The translations under genes and the position numbers were made by a program. Of a stretch of 64,000 nucleotides of DNA, positions 63,279 through 64,000 are shown piece after piece. Positions within the stretch are counted from its first letter, which is position 1, and every line of letters begins with the position of its first letter. The notes beneath the pieces are model-generated. The model did no database searches and was not told the DNA's origin. It saw only the letters and a program-made list of their open reading frames with translations. Source of the stretch: Streptococcus suis (GTDB lineage: Bacteria; Bacillota; Bacilli; Lactobacillales; Streptococcaceae); assembly GCF_017601095.1 (NCBI RefSeq), contig NZ_JAGFUX010000006.1, forward strand, positions 1-64,000, written 5' to 3'.

Positions 63279-63293
63279 TTATAACTATTATAA
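63279..63293. promoter_or_regulatory. PerR/Fur box upstream of dpr
   Basis: TTATAACTATTATAA matches the per-box TTATAATTATTATAA at 14 of 15 positions (7-1-7 palindrome), 23 bases upstream of the dpr ATG. Peroxide oxidation of PerR would relieve repression. Confidence 0.8.
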
Positions 63294-63411
63294 ATAAAAA
63301 CATCATAAAAATCAAGAAATATACCTTATATTAGAAAAGTTCTAATTTTGTAACATATCTAAGAGAGTTACACCACATAAATGATATAATAAAAGAAAAA
63401 AGGAGTTCTAT

Positions 63412-63834
63412 ATGAAAAAAATTGTCTTTGTTTGCTTAGGTAATATCTGCCGTAGCCCCATGGCAGAATTTGTCATGAAATCAATTACAGACCAGCATTA
63501 CATCGAAAGTCGTGCTACATCTTCTTGGGAACATGGCAACCCGATTCATGCTGGGACTCAGACTATTTTCAAGAATCACCAGATTCCCTACGATCGTCAT
63601 AAAACTTCTCAACAAATTTCAGCAAGTGATTTTGAAGTATTTGACTACATTATCGCTATGGATGACAAAAATCTACGAGATTTACGAGGAATGGCACCTG
63701 CCCAATTCAGAGACAAGATTGTACCATTTGCTAGCCAACCGATTCCAGACCCTTGGTACACAGGAGACTTTAATCAGACCTATCAATTGATTACCCAAGG
63801 CTGCCGTGACTGGCAGGAAAAACTGTCAAAATAG
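63412..63834 (+). CDS. Low-molecular-weight protein-tyrosine phosphatase
   Basis: The 140-residue phosphatase has the P-loop CLGNICRSPMAE (C8 nucleophile, R14) and the acid loop with PIPDPWY (D118 region). AAAAGGAG precedes the ATG. Family members reverse capsule-related tyrosine phosphorylation or act on other substrates. It is not beside a capsule locus here. Confidence 0.93.
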   Translation: MKKIVFVCLGNICRSPMAEFVMKSITDQHYIESRATSSWEHGNPIHAGTQTIFKNHQIPYDRHKTSQQISASDFEVFDYIIAMDDKNLRDLRGMAPAQFRDKIVPFASQPIPDPWYTGDFNQTYQLITQGCRDWQEKLSK

Positions 63835-63866
63835 TTTGTAATAATTTTGTAATATTTTTAAAAAAA

Positions 63867-63894
63867 TGCTACACTTAGTATGTAGCAATTTTTT
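63867..63894 (+). terminator. Terminator after the phosphatase gene
   Basis: TGCTACA and TGTAGCA with a 7-nt loop are followed by ATTTTTT. Because it lies only 16 bases before the next ATG it may also attenuate that gene. Confidence 0.75.
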
Positions 63895-63910
63895 GTAAAG
63901 GAACGAGAAT

Positions 63911-64000
63911 ATGGATCGTATGAGTCAAATCGGTCAACGTTTGTTAGACCTCAAACACTACCTCACCCGTCGAAATATTGAACTAGCTGCAGTTGTACTC
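63911..64000 (+). CDS. Start of a hypothetical gene, cut by the window end
   Basis: The frame starts MDRMSQIGQRLLDLKHYLTR and runs off the end with a turn to hydrophobic residues (IELAAVVL), suggesting an N-terminal membrane helix. AAAGGAACGAG precedes the ATG. In other streptococci a MORN-repeat membrane protein is often found after this phosphatase, but the visible 30 codons do not prove it. Confidence 0.6.
   Translation, partial: MDRMSQIGQRLLDLKHYLTRRNIELAAVVL

Overview
The window is a low-GC Firmicute chromosome segment, almost certainly Streptococcus and most likely S. suis or a close relative. The Dps-family protein (62740-63255) matches S. suis Dpr as I remember it. The gene order glmU-nudF-macP-mtnN, the DUF1430 transporter, a SigX cin-box before a prepilin peptidase and a BOX-like repeat are all streptococcal. 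Most genes lie on the minus strand in short, tightly packed operons.

Layout. 1-2.5 kb: an 18-copy heptanucleotide repeat inside the end of a truncated gene, whose stop codon overlaps the start of an EcoRI-family adenine methyltransferase, followed by a DUF262-HNH protein. 2.5-11.2 kb: housekeeping genes (LacI regulator, lipoprotein cyclophilin, mtnN-macP-nudF-glmU, a frameshifted ASCH gene, acetyltransferase, SDR, DUF2829/Tad2-like protein). 11.2-20.5 kb: a type I restriction-modification island on the minus strand, hsdM-rhuM-(hsdS remnant)-hsdS-half hsdS-higBA-hsdR, with a second heptanucleotide repeat at the junction of the two hsdS frames. 20.5-31.3 kb: PadR-controlled membrane proteins, a BceAB/BceRS-type module and a DUF1430 ABC transporter. 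31.4-35 kb: ppaC and an M3 peptidase. 34.7-38 kb: a HxlR-regulated redox/electrophile cluster. 38-48 kb: GH3 glycosidase, pflA, CNNM-type protein, mnmM, a CDF transporter, a competence-type prepilin peptidase and pncB-nadE. 48-56 kb: a BOX-like repeat, T-box-controlled orphan trpB, rlmN, yutD, sepM, coaD, rsmD and yqgQ. 56-59.5 kb: a DesK/DesR-like two-component system with an ABC exporter. 59.5-62.1 kb: an unusual operon with two ATP-grasp proteins around a cytoplasmic SIMPL protein, preceded by a small RHH-like gene. 62.2-64 kb: csbD, dpr and a low-Mr tyrosine phosphatase.

Most notable. Two separate DNA-modification loci carry stop-free 7-bp tandem repeats placed so that slippage would change the reading frame. 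At the window start, repeat number decides whether the upstream frame reaches the methyltransferase start. In hsdS it decides whether a two-domain HsdS is joined to a third recognition half. The ATP-grasp/SIMPL/RHH operon is the best candidate for an undescribed biochemical system. All assignments come from reading the sequence and from remembered family features; no database search was run.
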